DNA from: Knufia peltigerae
Taxonomy: Eukaryota > Ascomycota > Eurotiomycetes > Chaetothyriales > Trichomeriaceae
DNA length: 64,000 bases
Direction: 5' to 3'
Assembly: GCA_030247855.1 (NCBI GenBank)
Contig: JAPDRN010000035.1
Span: 218,215-282,214, forward strand
Both the position numbers and the translations under genes were made by a program. Under the pieces are notes generated by a model. It searched no databases. It was not told the origin of the DNA and saw only the letters and a program-made list of their open reading frames with translations. This document shows, piece after piece, positions 11,154 to 22,738 of this stretch. Each line of letters opens with the position of its first letter. The first letter of the stretch is position 1.

Positions 11154-13108
11154 ATGGCTACAGCAGACTATAAACAGATATCGGCAATAGCTCGAAAGAG
11201 AAGAGCAGCCAACATTGCCGCTTATTACAAGACTCCGACGTGGAACGAAGCAGACTTGCCACGAAACTTGACCGAATTCGCGTTGAAATCCGGCTACTAC
11301 ACCGACGACGAACTGGCCATCATCCAGTCCGAAGCGGATGTGATTCTGGACAAGATCAAGACCAAAGCCTGGACGGCGCTTCGAGTGACTCAGGCCTTTT
11401 GCAAGGCCTCTGCCTTGGCCCAGGAACTGACAAACTGTCTCACCGAGGTGTTGTACGCCGAAGCCTTTGAACGCGCCAAGTATCTCGACGACTACCTCGC
11501 ACGCACGGGTAGGACCATTGGGCCTCTCCATGGACTCCCCATCTCCCTCAAGGACTGCTTCATCACGGCTCCCCACCCATCCTCGATAGGAATGGCCGCC
11601 TACGCCAACGAGCCGCTCCAGAAGGACACCCTCCTGGTCACCATCCTTCGCGACCTGGGTGCCGTCTTCTACGTCAAGACCAACGTGCCGACGGCCATGA
11701 TGATGGCCGAGACCAACAACAACATCTGGGGCGAATGCCGAAATGCCCTCCACAAGGGCCTCAGCCCCGGAGGCTCCAGTGGCGGCGAAGGGGCCCTGAT
11801 AGCGTTCAAGGCGTCTCCCCTCGGCGTGGGAACCGACATCGGTGGCTCCATTCGCATACCGGCCGCCTGGTCATACATGTACGGCCTCAAGCCCTCGTTC
11901 GGTCGGTATCCAGTCTACGGTGGAAAGTCTGGAATCCCAGGCCAGGAACACATTCTGGCAGTCAACGGACCCATGTCCAGATCGCTAAAGTCTCTCCAAA
12001 TATACTCTGAAGCCGTCCTATCAGAGAACGTAGCACCATGGGAAGTTGTAAGTTTGTTTAAACCCCCTATTCACGCCCAGAAAAACGCCATGGCGGATTC
12101 AAGAGACGAAAAAGTCATCTGATAACCATGTATCTTTTAGGACCACAAACTCCTCCCCATCCCGTGGCGCAAGAACGTCATCCAGCCACCTGGTCGCAAA
12201 TTGAGGATTGGTATCATCGGCATCGACGACGGCCTGACGACCGTACACCCTCCGGTCGAGAGAGCGATCAACATGACCCGAGCTGCACTGGAAAAGGCAG
12301 GTCACGACGTGTTTACATGGTCAGCTTCCGAGGACCACCCTGCCATCGTCAAGGTTTGTTTCCTTTCTCCTCTCCCGGACGCAGTGATCGCCTCCGGTGT
12401 TTTCAGTCTGCCTGCACTCCTACTGACTCCTCCTCCAACGATTGCCAGAACATCCAAGCGGCCTTCTTCGACCTGGGCGCCGCCGCCATAACGGACTTGC
12501 TCAAACCTTACGACGAACCTTTCTTCCCCAGCATGGAGGGCTACGGCATCGCGGCCGCCGCCGGGGAGGGCGGCATAGGGCCGACCAAGATGCGCCTGAT
12601 GAACCTCAAGCGGAACGAGCTCCAAAAGGCCTACCTCGACCGGTGGAACGCCACCGCGGCCGACGGCAAGCCCAGGATGGACGCCATCATTTGCGCGTGC
12701 TCCCCCTGGGCGGCTCCCCGTCTCGGCCAGACCCAGGAAAACTTTTACGTCGGGTGGACCGGGTTTGTGAATTATCTAGGTAAGTACTCTGAACTCTCGG
12801 CCAACGTCGTCCCTCCCTCCACCGTGCTTTTCGAACCTCGAGCTGACTCGTGATCCCTTCCACTTCGCCCAGACTTCCCGGCCTGCACGTTCCCCGTGAC
12901 CTTGGCCGACAAAACCCTCGACAAGCCTCGCGACAAGGCATCGTTCAACCAGCTGAGCGACATCGACGGACGCATCCAGGCCGACTACGACGCCGACTTT
13001 TACCATGGCGCCCCCGTGGCATTGCAGGTCGTGGGCAAGCGGTTGGAAGAGGAAAAGGTGTTGGAAATGACTCAAATCGTGGCCGATGCGTTGAAAGCCG
13101 CGTCGTGA
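11154..13108 (+). CDS. Amidase-signature hydrolase (acetamidase/fatty-acid amide hydrolase type), 4 exons
   Basis: Hydrolyses a carboxylic amide to acid and ammonia or amine; about 557 residues, no signal peptide. Exons 11154-12047, 12141-12353, 12449-12779, 12873-13108. The amidase-signature catalytic triad is complete: Lys about 133 in ISLKDCF, the cis-Ser about 207 in GGSSGGEGALIAF, and the nucleophile Ser about 232 in VGTDIGGSIRIPA. N-terminal pattern (TEVLYAEAFERAKYLDDY, GPLHGLPISLKD) is like fungal general amidases (AmdS type) rather than bacterial GatA. The C-terminal exon carries FPVTLADKTLDK and HGAPVALQVVGKRLEEEKVL, the usual end of the family. Start chosen as ATG of MATADYKQ because it follows a pyrimidine/AC leader; upstream in-frame sequence lacks family similarity. 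Substrate unknown; nitrogen or xenobiotic scavenging is a guess. Confidence 0.94.
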
Positions 13109-13612
13109 AGTCTTTATTTTACATAGTAACTCGAATGGACTTTGTTTATCTGAATTTTTTTCTGAATAGACACTATTCCTTCGTCCTGATGCAGTATTCT
13201 TTTCAGCTCGTGTCATCTATTATTTCTAATGCCCGTCTCTTTTCTTGGGACACAAGGCAAGTTCCAGGCGCATCACCCGGTAATCTGGCTGGCTTATGCA
13301 GCTCATGTGTTTCTACATGTACAACTCGACCAAATGGTCTGATCTCTCAACTCTTACAAGCCGCTGGGGCGAACAATTCCATCCTCCATCACCCAAGCGG
13401 GGCACACGCAAGTATTCAAGTCCCATGTCATCATCAAGGTCGCTAGGGCAATGAATATCGTCGTGTTGGTTCTGTTCCCTCATGACAGGAAGAATGAAAA
13501 TACCAGTGATACGTCTTCCAGTGGCGAACTCTGTCACTTCAAGGCTGTGCAGAAAAGCGAGTCCAAGGTCAGGCAGGCACAGATACTAATAGCACCTGTT
13601 CTGCATGTCTAT
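13109..13612. other. Convergent 3' region, amidase / UBA2
   Basis: 504 bp between convergent stops; holds both 3' UTRs. Short open frames on either strand resemble nothing. Confidence 0.4.
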
Positions 13613-15561
13613 TCAATCGTCGTCTGCGATCAGAATCGTTCCATCGTCTTCGTCAAGCACAATGGCTTGCATGGTGGATGACTTTGCCACTTCTGCGTTA
13701 GTCGGGCCTTGCAACTTTTTGGCCGGTGTTGCATCGATGTCGTCTTCATCCAATGGTCGTTTCCGCTTGCCATTTGATGTGGGAACAGACACACCATTTG
13801 AGACGACAATGTCGTCTGTGCTGGCTCCAGTTGCTTGATCTCCATCTTCTAAAGACTCCTTCTTAGGCTTTCGTGGTATCTCAAAATTCTGACCTTCCTT
13901 CTCAATTAACTCGACAGTCTTGGTCTCATCCTTCGGCTTCTTCGCCTCGATGGCTAGTTGCAGATCGACCCGCGGACTTTCGTCCTCTTCATCCTTGATG
14001 AGAATGAAGCTCGCATCCGAGACATTTAGCTCTGGGAGTTTCTTTTCGAGGTTGTCTTCCAGGTCCGGGTCATAGAGCACACCAGCATCGCTCATTACGG
14101 TGATCTCCTCTCCATAACCTAACTTCGCACGTAGAATGCCTTCGACCAGGTCTTTGAGCGTTGCTTTCTCGAGGTCAACGTGCGCTCTTGCCATAGCGAC
14201 ACTGCAGACAGCACACTCCGGATTCGGTTCTTCGAGTTTGTCTGTTCTCAAAGCGCCATTCCATAGCCAAAGCCATTTCGTCTTGTCGTATTCTTTTCTA
14301 AGGACTTTGAAGGCTTGCATCACACAAAGCCCAGCGACCATGGCATTTGTCGTCGCAATTGCCGGGATGATGTTGCCAGCCATCTGCTTGATATCGAACT
14401 TTGACTTTGGCTCGATGCCGAAAATGATTGAACGTAGGTTTCCTGCTGCCGCGACAAAATCCATCGTATCATCATCGTCTTTGTCAAAGGAGATGAGAGG
14501 GGGCGGTCCTCCATCCGTTGCAGCCTTGGTCTGTTCTTGCGCCAGTCTCGACGATAATCGTGCTAAAGAGTTTTTGAAGACGAAAAAGTTCTCGGGTAAA
14601 GACCATGTCTGTTGACCATTTTTCAAGACTGGTTCGTTAAGGGACGTGGCCTCTTGTTCCAAAGCTTCATAAGCCAGAGGTTTGGGAGGCGTTTTCTCCT
14701 TCCACATATCCTCCATCTGAGCCAATCTTTCAATGTCCTCTTGGAAGACCTTATCAAACACCTGTTTTGCAAAGTTGTCCGAGCCCATAGATTCTCTGAT
14801 CTTTTTCAGGGCTTGCGCTTCCTGTCTGAGCTTCTCAATTTCAGCGGCATTATCCGAGTCTTCAGTCTGATCGACTTCCGGTGCCTCGTCCTCGCTCAAG
14901 CCAAACAATTCTGGCAGGAGATAGCTCTTTGCCCAGACGATGCAATGGATAGGCTGACTGGGGGTACTCCGTATTGTACAGACAGGGTAGGAAATTGGTG
15001 TCGTCTTTGGGGTACAATCATAGCAAGCCGTTCTGCCTTTCTTGATCACTTGCACCTGTCCTTTGAATCCGGTGGTGCCAGATTCGATCAGAGGTATGTC
15101 GACAGCCAAGCACATCTTGTTGACATGACGCCGGGCTTCCATATTATCTAGCGCATTGAACACAATGTTGAAGTTGGAGAACCATTCCAGATTGAACTGT
15201 TTGTCTTTAATGTTGGCATGGTAGGCGACCAGCTTGACATTAGGGTTGAACTTCTGAGCCACCTCTTTTGCAACGAGCGCTTTTGGTTTCTTGATATGTT
15301 CTTGTCTGAACAGAAATTGGCGGTTCAAGTTGCTCAGGTCGATGGTGTCGAGATCGATGATGTGAATTTCACCGAAACCGGTTAGGATGAGGTTCTTTAG
15401 AAGTTCACAGCCAATGCCGCCTGCACCGACAAGGAGAACGCGCGACTGCGAAGACGAGTTAGTGTTTGAGATGAGATGAGCAATTCAAGAGTCATCTTCA
15501 CCTCTTTGACCAGTCGGTGCGCCGCTCCAAGCGACTGTCTCGCATACTTCTCGCGCGACAT
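13613..15561 (-). CDS. uba2: SUMO-activating enzyme E1 catalytic subunit Uba2
   Basis: Catalytic half of the nuclear Aos1-Uba2 heterodimer, which adenylates SUMO and passes it to Ubc9. About 630 residues from exons 15561-15502 and 15445-13613. Seen in order: MSREKYARQSLGAAHRL; nucleotide-binding VLLVGAGGIGCELLKNL; IDLDTIDLSNLNRQFLFR (adenylation loop Asp and Arg); FNALDNMEARRHVN; structural zinc Cys pair CYDC; catalytic cysteine about residue 176 in YPVCTIRSTPSQPIHC, which is diagnostic for Uba2; second zinc pair CAVC near residue 445; ubiquitin-like fold; and a C-terminal lysine-rich segment GKRKRPLDEDD that looks like a nuclear localisation signal, ending in an acidic tail. Length matches the family (about 600-640). 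An intergenic-type word TACTCCGTA lies inside the coding region at 14965-14973. Divergent from the queuosine-salvage gene. Confidence 0.96.
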
Positions 15562-16339
15562 GATGTGAGTGGTATGATAGATGCTAGTTACGCCGGTATC
15601 GTCAAAAGACTGGCCGATGTCAAGAGGGGAAAGGCATCCCGCGTTGTCGTGACCAGAGGTGGGAAAGGTGAAAGGTGGATGTGTGTAGAATACAAGAAGG
15701 AGAAGTGAAGACGAGAGACAGTGAAGAGAAGAAAACCCCTGTCGGGGAATCAGGTGTTGACAGTCAGTATATAGTGACTGAGGGAAAAAAAAGAGTGTAG
15801 ATGAGGTACAAAGCAAACCCCAATTGAGAAGCCGGTTGAGTTGCGAACTGAGGCGCAAGTGACAAGATGCGCTAGAATTGGCCCTGCAGGAAGTGAAGTG
15901 ACGGATGGAGGGATGATGACAGCGCGATGAGGGATGGGCGCAAGATAGGTGCTAATGATCACTAGTCTGACCACCTAAAGAGTTAGGGACCGTCTGGTGA
16001 GTCTCACTGATCCTTTAGCTACGATAAAAAAACTAGATGAACCTCCAGGCGGCTCAACAGCGCCAATTACTTGCTGTCGTTTTAGTGATCTCCGGGTGAC
16101 TTTTTCAGGGCAATGTGACGCTATTGTTGTTAGCGAGTGAAGCTAAGCAGCCAGAGTTACGGAGTTGACGTCACGTGATTTTTCGTTCCCAGGGGCAATT
16201 TTTTGTCCATGCTCATCATAAGACATTTTTTTGGTATACGAACAGTGATCGAATCAACGACCTGCCAGAGATCCCGGGATATTGACTAGACAGTTTCAGT
16301 CCGCACCTCATCCAGAGGAAGGAAAACAGGGGGAGGAGA
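15562..16339. promoter_or_regulatory. Divergent UBA2 / queuosine-salvage intergenic region
   Basis: 778 bp. The only strong motif is a CRE fused to an E-box at 16166-16177. The UBA2 leader side is purine-rich on the plus strand (15640-15800). No gene seen. Confidence 0.45.
16166..16177. promoter_or_regulatory. Overlapping CRE (TGACGTCA) and E-box (CACGTG)
   Basis: The perfect ATF/CREB palindrome TGACGTCA (16166-16173) overlaps CACGTG (16172-16177) by two bases. It lies 163 bp before the queuosine-salvage ATG and 605 bp from the UBA2 ATG, so it could be read by bZIP or bHLH factors for either gene. Confidence 0.45.
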
Positions 16340-17558
16340 ATGTCCGATGATGAAGCCGACCCTGAACTCCTAGCACTCCTACGCCAGTCACTGGGTCTGG
16401 GACCAGGGACGTCCACCGCTCCTCCCACCACGGGGGTCCTCAAGTCGGCAGAATACATCTACGACAATGCCATCGACGTGGCTATATCGTCAGATGGCAC
16501 CAGGGCCGCCGCGGAGACCATATGGGCGCTCATGCAGGCGAAACATTACTCGACCGAGACTTGGTCGTCGCACGAACTCCACCCAAAGACCAAGGACGAG
16601 GCCACCGTCAATTTCATCTTCACCATGAACCTGCTGAACTTTTCCTTTTGGTCCGAATTGCCTCATGACGAACGCTTTGCCATTGAATACCGAGGTGAAC
16701 GATGGACAGGGTATTGGTCGCTCGTGGCGGCTCTACAGCGAGCACTCGACGAAGGTAAGGCCTAGGCCACCGTGCCCCATGTTTGTGCACAATTCTTGTT
16801 TGTCTTTCTCCTATTCCCTCCCAGGGGCCAGTCCAGGTTTATTCACACTTCGCATCTTAACAGGCTACCCCATCACCACACCTACATTCTGGACGGATCT
16901 TGGCTCCTGCCCGGACAGTGTGTTTGAACACGTCTTCCGTTCAGCTACGTCGGAATCTATCCCCCTGCTGTCTCAGCGCATCTCCATCCTTCGCGAGGCC
17001 GGCGACATTTTAGAGGCTGACTTCTCCTCATCCCCTCTCAACATCATCACCCGCGCCGAAAACTCAGCCTCACGCCTCGTCAACCTCCTGGCCACACACT
17101 TCCCGAACTTCCGCGACACCACGACCCTGGCCGGCCGCGAGGTGCGTCTGTACAAGCGCGCTCAGATATTCGCCGCCGATCTGTGGGCATGCTTCAACGG
17201 CACGTCGTACGGTTCCTTCACCGACATCGATAACCTGACCATGTTCGCCGACTATCGTATCCCTCAGATGCTCCAGGGCTTACACTGCCTGTGGTACTCG
17301 CCTCGATTGGAATCGCGGATCGCTCGACACGACCAATTCAGCCCCGGCGAAGCCATGGAAGTCGAGATCCGCGGCTGCAGCATCTGGTGCGTCGAGCTAT
17401 TGAGGCGCCAGATCGAGCGCAAGCACCCCGAGGCCAAGGGCAAGCTCAACGCCGTCTTGATCGATTTCTTCTTGTACGATACTTGCAAGGAAATGGAGAA
17501 GAAAGGACATTGTGAGGACATGCTGCCTCATCATCGGACAAGGTCCATTTATTATTGA
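16340..17558 (+). CDS. Queuosine-5'-phosphate N-glycosylase/hydrolase (QNG1, DUF2419), 2 exons
   Basis: Salvage enzyme that releases the base queuine from queuosine 5'-phosphate so that tRNA-guanine transglycosylase can insert it at anticodon position 34. About 369 residues from exons 16340-16754 and 16864-17558. Family (formerly DUF2419) signs: VLKSAEYIYDNAIDVAIS near residue 40; NFIFTMNLLNFSFWSE; GERWTGYWSLVAALQRALDEG; PIT..FW; the region LLSQRISILREAG; and the highly conserved FTDIDNLTMFADYRIPQML with the acidic residues thought to hold the ribose, then CVELLRR and FFLYDTCKEMEKK near the end. The intron was chosen so that ALDEG runs into YPITTPTFW, as in relatives; an alternative internal AG would add 14 residues. 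Start ATG is the first, after a GA-rich leader. Confidence 0.92.
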
Positions 17559-17928
17559 TGAATCACCCCGCTCTTTTGTTGTCGTCCTACTATATACCTA
17601 CCTACATGTGTGTTTAGATCTCGACTTGCTGCAAAGCAACAACATAATGGGAAATAAAGGAAGGGTGGTCGGAGGTTTTAGGTTTTGTTTTGATTGATTA
17701 GACGAAATCTAGAGAAGAGAAAGACGGCCCTGGCTGCAGGCGTTTTGTTTGATTATTCTCAAAGGAAAGAAAAAGTGGCCAGAGCAGAACAGAAGCATGC
17801 TTTCTTGCTTCGATATGCAATAGTCTATGTACAAAAGCCCTGACAATATGAAGCTATGCTTGTTTTTTGGCTGCTTATCCCCAAACACCGGTAAATGCCG
17901 AGATGTATTTTCAAAGCTTGTCTTCAAT
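17559..17928. other. Convergent 3' region
   Basis: 370 bp between the queuosine-salvage and CHO2 stops. A TACCTACCTA word lies at 17595-17604. No gene seen. Confidence 0.4.
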
Positions 17929-20921
17929 TCAAATATCACTTCCAACCGGTGTAGTCGTCCCCTTGGATCTCGACATGCTGAATGGTGCCAGAACCTTCTT
18001 TGCTTCCCAGATGCGCCAGGCCAGATTCTCGACCTTGCCGTCCGCCTTGACGACCTGGGGGGCAAACTCGATGCCAAACATCTGATGGATAGCGTAGACT
18101 ACGCGTTTGGCGTACTTTCCGTCTCGATCCACTAAGCTGCCGAAGGCTTCTGAAGGGGTGCTCGGCGCGATATCTGGGTCCCGATCGAAGCAGTTCTGCA
18201 CAATGGAGAGAAGCGTGCTCTCGATAGACCGTCGGATCAAAATATCATTCTGAGTCAGCATTGCGCCTTCTGGTGTGGGGATGTCTGTGGCTTCCAGATC
18301 ATCTTCGCTGAATCGTGGAATGCGAACTTCAAAGGGCCGTGAGACTGCCATGACGTTATGCTTGCCGTTGTGATGATAGCGGAACTCGAAGACACCTTGG
18401 GTCCACCATAGTTTATCGCCTGAGAAGATCATTTCACCAGTCAAGCACTCCTTTTCGGAACCGTCCTGGCCTTTCACAGTAGTCTTCACATTACTGGAAA
18501 CGATGCCCTTTTCAGAATTCAGCAGGTCATATTCGTGGATATTGGTGGCAATCCAACGACCCGATGAGGAAATTGTGGTCACGTCGCGAGATGCATTGTC
18601 AGTGACCATGTAAAGACCAACCCAATCCTTCGCACCATGATTAAGGGGCGCCGTCCAGCTGACTTTGATGGGAGCACCATACTCGAACAGAAGAGCTTTT
18701 TTCCCAGTGGTGCGTTCGTCTGGTGTACGAACGACGCCTGACTCTTTGTCGCTTGATCGCTGCGAGTCAACCAAAGGAGAGGCTGGAGTGCCTTCGATCT
18801 CGAGTTTGTAGTCCTCAGGGTTTAGACCGACAACCTCGGGTTCTACTTTCGTGATCGTGACACGTGCTGTATGTTTTGGAATGAGGTCTTTGACGTCCTG
18901 AGCAATGGTGGTGACACCGGCCGTCAACTTGGGACGTACAGCATCAAAGAAGTCCTCGAGGTAATCGAACGTCTCGTCCAACATCTTGTCCATGCCATCT
19001 TGCCACTGTCGCAACGGTGGCGGTAGCGATCTGCGCAGGCTTCTGACCAATCCAGCATCTTGTCGAAGACTTCGGCCATACAGCTTCTGCATGTGAGGTC
19101 GCTCAACATATTGAATGAATGCTAGACTAAGTGTGTGACTCAGCAAAGCCAAGCAGAAAATAGCTTTGCTTCCAGTGATGAGTGCAACTCCCCAGATACC
19201 TGCGAGGCCTAGCACGCGTTCGGGGTTGTTCAGAAATCGATAGATGCCGCCATAGGTCAACTTGGAGGAGTGGTCAAAGAAGAAATCTCCGAAGAACCAT
19301 CCGAACTCGCCAAGTTGATCATAGATGCTGAACGAGACCCATACCTGAAGCGCAATCAAACTCAAGCCCACAACGTGCTTCAATAAGACAAGACCATAAT
19401 CCCAGTTTGCTGGCATGGTGTACATCTTCCATGCCGCGGCAGTAAACCAGGCATAGCATAGAATCATACTGAGGTGGTATGTGCCTTTCCATTGTCTCCA
19501 CGCCTCACCAGTGCTTTCGCCGTACTTCAGAAAATGTCTGGTCCACTTCTTCTTGGATGACTGCCTGTTAAGTAGGTACCCAATACCAGCAGAATACCAG
19601 ACTCTCCATATCGCAGCGTTGACGACGAAGAATGTTTGATAAAATGTCGTGTTCGGTGTCAGCATAGTCAAAGCAAAGATGTAGATCTGTAACACGAGGA
19701 CGGCAGAGTCGGTGGTTCGATATAGATCGATATTGTTTAGGCCCAGGAGATTGTGCGTTTGGGAGGGTTGTGCATGAGCGGGACGGGGCCAGACATCATC
19801 TGTAGTACTCAGATCATTTGACGGGTTTTCTCCTTGTGCTGCTATCGGCAATTCGTTGATTGATCTTCGTGGCGGAGGAGAGCTGTAGGTACGTTCGATA
19901 TGTGGGCTTTCGACCAACACCAAGAAAGCGAATTGAGCGGCGTGAGCGATGATTGAGATGAATAGAACTTTGTAGCTGGCTGCCATGAGCGAGATGCCAT
20001 AGTAGCCGACATAGCCTATCGAATACATGGGGTGAGGGGCCATCTCGAACACTCCATCAAAGGTCAATTCTTGATCGACGAGGTAGAAAAAGTCGCCCCA
20101 ATACCAGGCATAGTCCTTCACCACTCGATGCGCGTCCAACTTAACCCACAAATTGAAGGCAAAGAGGGAAATTCCAGTAGCCCACCGCAAGAACGTGGTA
20201 ACGAATAATTCTCCAGTCGGTCGGTGACCACAGGACATGGCAAACAGCATGTACGAAACGAAGTCGCACATCAAGATTAGATCGACGATACGACGGAAAA
20301 TCAACCAAGTGTTATACTCAAGGGGAGCGGTATCGAAGTCGTAATCTTTAGCAATCTTTGTCTCGAGTTCTCGTTTGGCAAAGGCTCGTATCTTTGGGTG
20401 CGGGTTCTCACCATTGGAGGCGCTAGGGAAGAGCTTAAGTCTGCGTGCCCATCTCACAAGCATCTTGTGGTGAGACTGCATATGCAGAAGATAGCCAATG
20501 CCAATGTTGTAACCTGCTCTCCAGAAGAGAAATATGGCTGCGAGAATGGGTTTCCGATATGCCGCTGGAAGCGACCAAGCCAATAAAATGTGCAGCAAAA
20601 GGATAAATAGAACAAGGAGGTCTCCCAGGTTCTTGGGCTCTGTGGGCGAGAGCAGCTGTGAGACCATGTCATGTGTGTATGGCACAGTGAACACTAAATA
20701 ATTGTCAGATTCTGAGACTTAACATACCAACGCAAGAAGGAAGTACCAGTTCCATCGGGAGTGCGACCAAAGGTCTTTCTGTCTTGCTCCTGCTTGTTTG
20801 ATTTCTCTTCAGCAGCATTGAGGTCCAGGACCGCCTGTCTGGCTTCCTGCTGAGTGTTGGCGTGGATCGGAGCATTCCTCTTGCGAAGACCCTCGGCCGC
20901 GGACTCGGCAGTGGGATCCAT
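17929..20921 (-). CDS. cho2: Phosphatidylethanolamine N-methyltransferase Cho2
   Basis: Integral ER enzyme that makes the first SAM-dependent methylation of phosphatidylethanolamine on the way to phosphatidylcholine. About 979 residues: exon 1 20921-20747 (hydrophilic N-terminus, [19 protein letters not shown]), exon 2 20693-17929. Two PEMT-like membrane repeats are seen: the first with [18 protein letters not shown] and [18 protein letters not shown]...GYVGYYG, the second with [37 protein letters not shown] and [15 protein letters not shown] long cytosolic C-terminal region follows, with a beta-rich segment ([18 protein letters not shown]). This double-repeat plan and length are specific to fungal Cho2 rather than Opi3. 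In-frame GTG lies 18 nt upstream of the chosen ATG. Divergent from NBP35; a CACGTG core at 21213-21218 in the shared region could be an inositol/choline-type element, unproven. Confidence 0.96.
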
Positions 20922-21656
20922 GCTTGAATCCGTTGCCACCGAGGAACAACCTAGCTAACTTGCTAAAGTCAAGCAAAGAATTAAATCCGTACAGCTAAAC
21001 AACAAACACGGAAAAATCAAGGAAGACAAACTGAGTGCGCCATAGACTGACCCAGGTTGTATTCCATGTGTCTGGCTCTCAACAAGGAGTTCCGAGTGAA
21101 GCAGAGGCCGAGGGAAAGTGGGCGAGGAAGAAGACTCTAAGGACAGAGGGGTCTTGGCTGGGGACCTGCAAATTGGCAGTGGATGGAGGTTTCGGTACGT
21201 GTTGTTGGCCATCACGTGCACGGCCGAATTCTCTCTGTGGGGGATTCTCTTCAAATGACGCCATGAGCCTTGCAGCATGGCCCGACAATTGGAGGAGCGC
21301 AGACGGAGAATGCACCCACAGAAATGAAAACTCCAAGGCACTGCATATGCCGAGTCGAGGAAGGATTCGCTACCATGAGGAGACATCCCACGTACTTGGG
21401 GCTCATATAAATATACGAGTCATGAGGATACGAGGGGTTGCGCAAGGCTGACCGATCAGGCTGAGGTTGAAGGTGGGATGATGTTTGTCACCCGCGACAG
21501 ACCAATCATTTTCTTGTGGCATTATTACCAATCCATCTTTTGCCTCTTCCACCATGGTTCTGCTCATCACATAGATTTCCCTTCATCCCTGGTGTTGATG
21601 TTAAACGACGAGTGTCTTCAATATATCGTGCGGTGACGACCAGTTGGTCCCAAATC
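20922..21656. promoter_or_regulatory. Divergent CHO2 / NBP35 intergenic region
   Basis: 735 bp. CACGTG at 21213-21218 and a CCAAT pentamer near 21502 are the only motifs I would name. No gene seen. Confidence 0.4.
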
Positions 21657-22738
21657 ATGGCACCGTCATTCGAAGAGCCACTCGCAGAGGCTCTGGAGGC
21701 TCCTTTGAAGGAGAAACCAAATCTTGTTGCACCGGAACCTGGTACGTGTTGTTACTTGTCTCAGGGACATAGACGAGGCTAATTGTTCCTACAGAGCATT
21801 GTCCGGGCCCTGAATCCGATCAAGCCGGCAAGGGTGACGCCTGCGATGGTTGCCCAAATCAGGCTATCTGCGCATCTGCGCCCAAAGGACCTGATCCCGA
21901 CATTCCCCTCATCACGGAGCGACTCGCGGGCATAAAACATAAAATACTGGTGCTATCAGGAAAAGGAGGCGTAGGAAAGTCAACGTTTTCCTCCCTGTTA
22001 TCACACGCATTCGCAGCAAATCCTGATTCTGCCGTCGGAATCATGGACACCGACATCTGCGGCCCGTCTATCCCAAAGATGATGGGGGTCGAGAGCGAGA
22101 CGATACATGTCAGCAACGCTGGTTGGAGTCCTGTTTGGGTGACCGACAACCTAGGGGTGATGAGTGTGCAATTCATGCTCCCTAATCGCGATGATGCTGT
22201 CATCTGGAGAGGGCCCAAAAAGAACGGGCTCATCAAACAATTCTTAAAAGATGTTGAATGGGGCGAGTTGGACTACCTGATAGTGGACACGCCTCCGGGC
22301 ACTTCAGACGAGCACCTGTCTGTGAACTCGTTCTTGAAGGAGTCAGGGGTTGATGGTGCTGTTGTGGTCACCACTCCTCAAGAGGTTTCCCTGTTGGATG
22401 TTAGGAAAGAAATCGACTTTTGCAAAAAGGCCGGCATCCGAGTGTTGGGGCTGGTTGAGAACATGGCTGGCTTTGTGTGTCCGAAGTGTACCCACGAGTC
22501 TCAGATATTCAAAGCCACGACAGGGGGCGGGAAACGATTGTGTCAGGATATGGGCATTCCTTTCCTCGGGTCGGTTCCTTTAGATCCCCGAATTGGCATG
22601 GCCTGCGATTTTGGAGAGAGCTTCTTGGATAGCTTTCCCGACAGCCCAGCCTGTAAAGCATTGAGACAGGTTGTGAGGTCGGTAGGCAAATTGATTGGAG
22701 AGGATCCAGATGAGGTTTTGCCAGACGGGCCAATATGA
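21657..22738 (+). CDS. nbp35: Cytosolic Fe-S cluster assembly scaffold NBP35
   Basis: P-loop ATPase that, with Cfd1, assembles 4Fe-4S clusters for cytosolic and nuclear proteins. About 342 residues from exons 21657-21741 and 21795-22738. The N-terminal ferredoxin-like cysteine motif that separates Nbp35 from Cfd1 is complete, C-13-C-2-C-5-C at about residues 31, 45, 48 and 54. Then the deviant Walker [32 protein letters not shown], the mid-region [47 protein letters not shown], the bridging-cluster CPKC at about 257-260 in [12 protein letters not shown], and a C-terminal VPLDPRIG segment. Start ATG follows CAAATC and lies in frame with the Cys motif after one small intron. Length fits the family. 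Confidence 0.97.
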
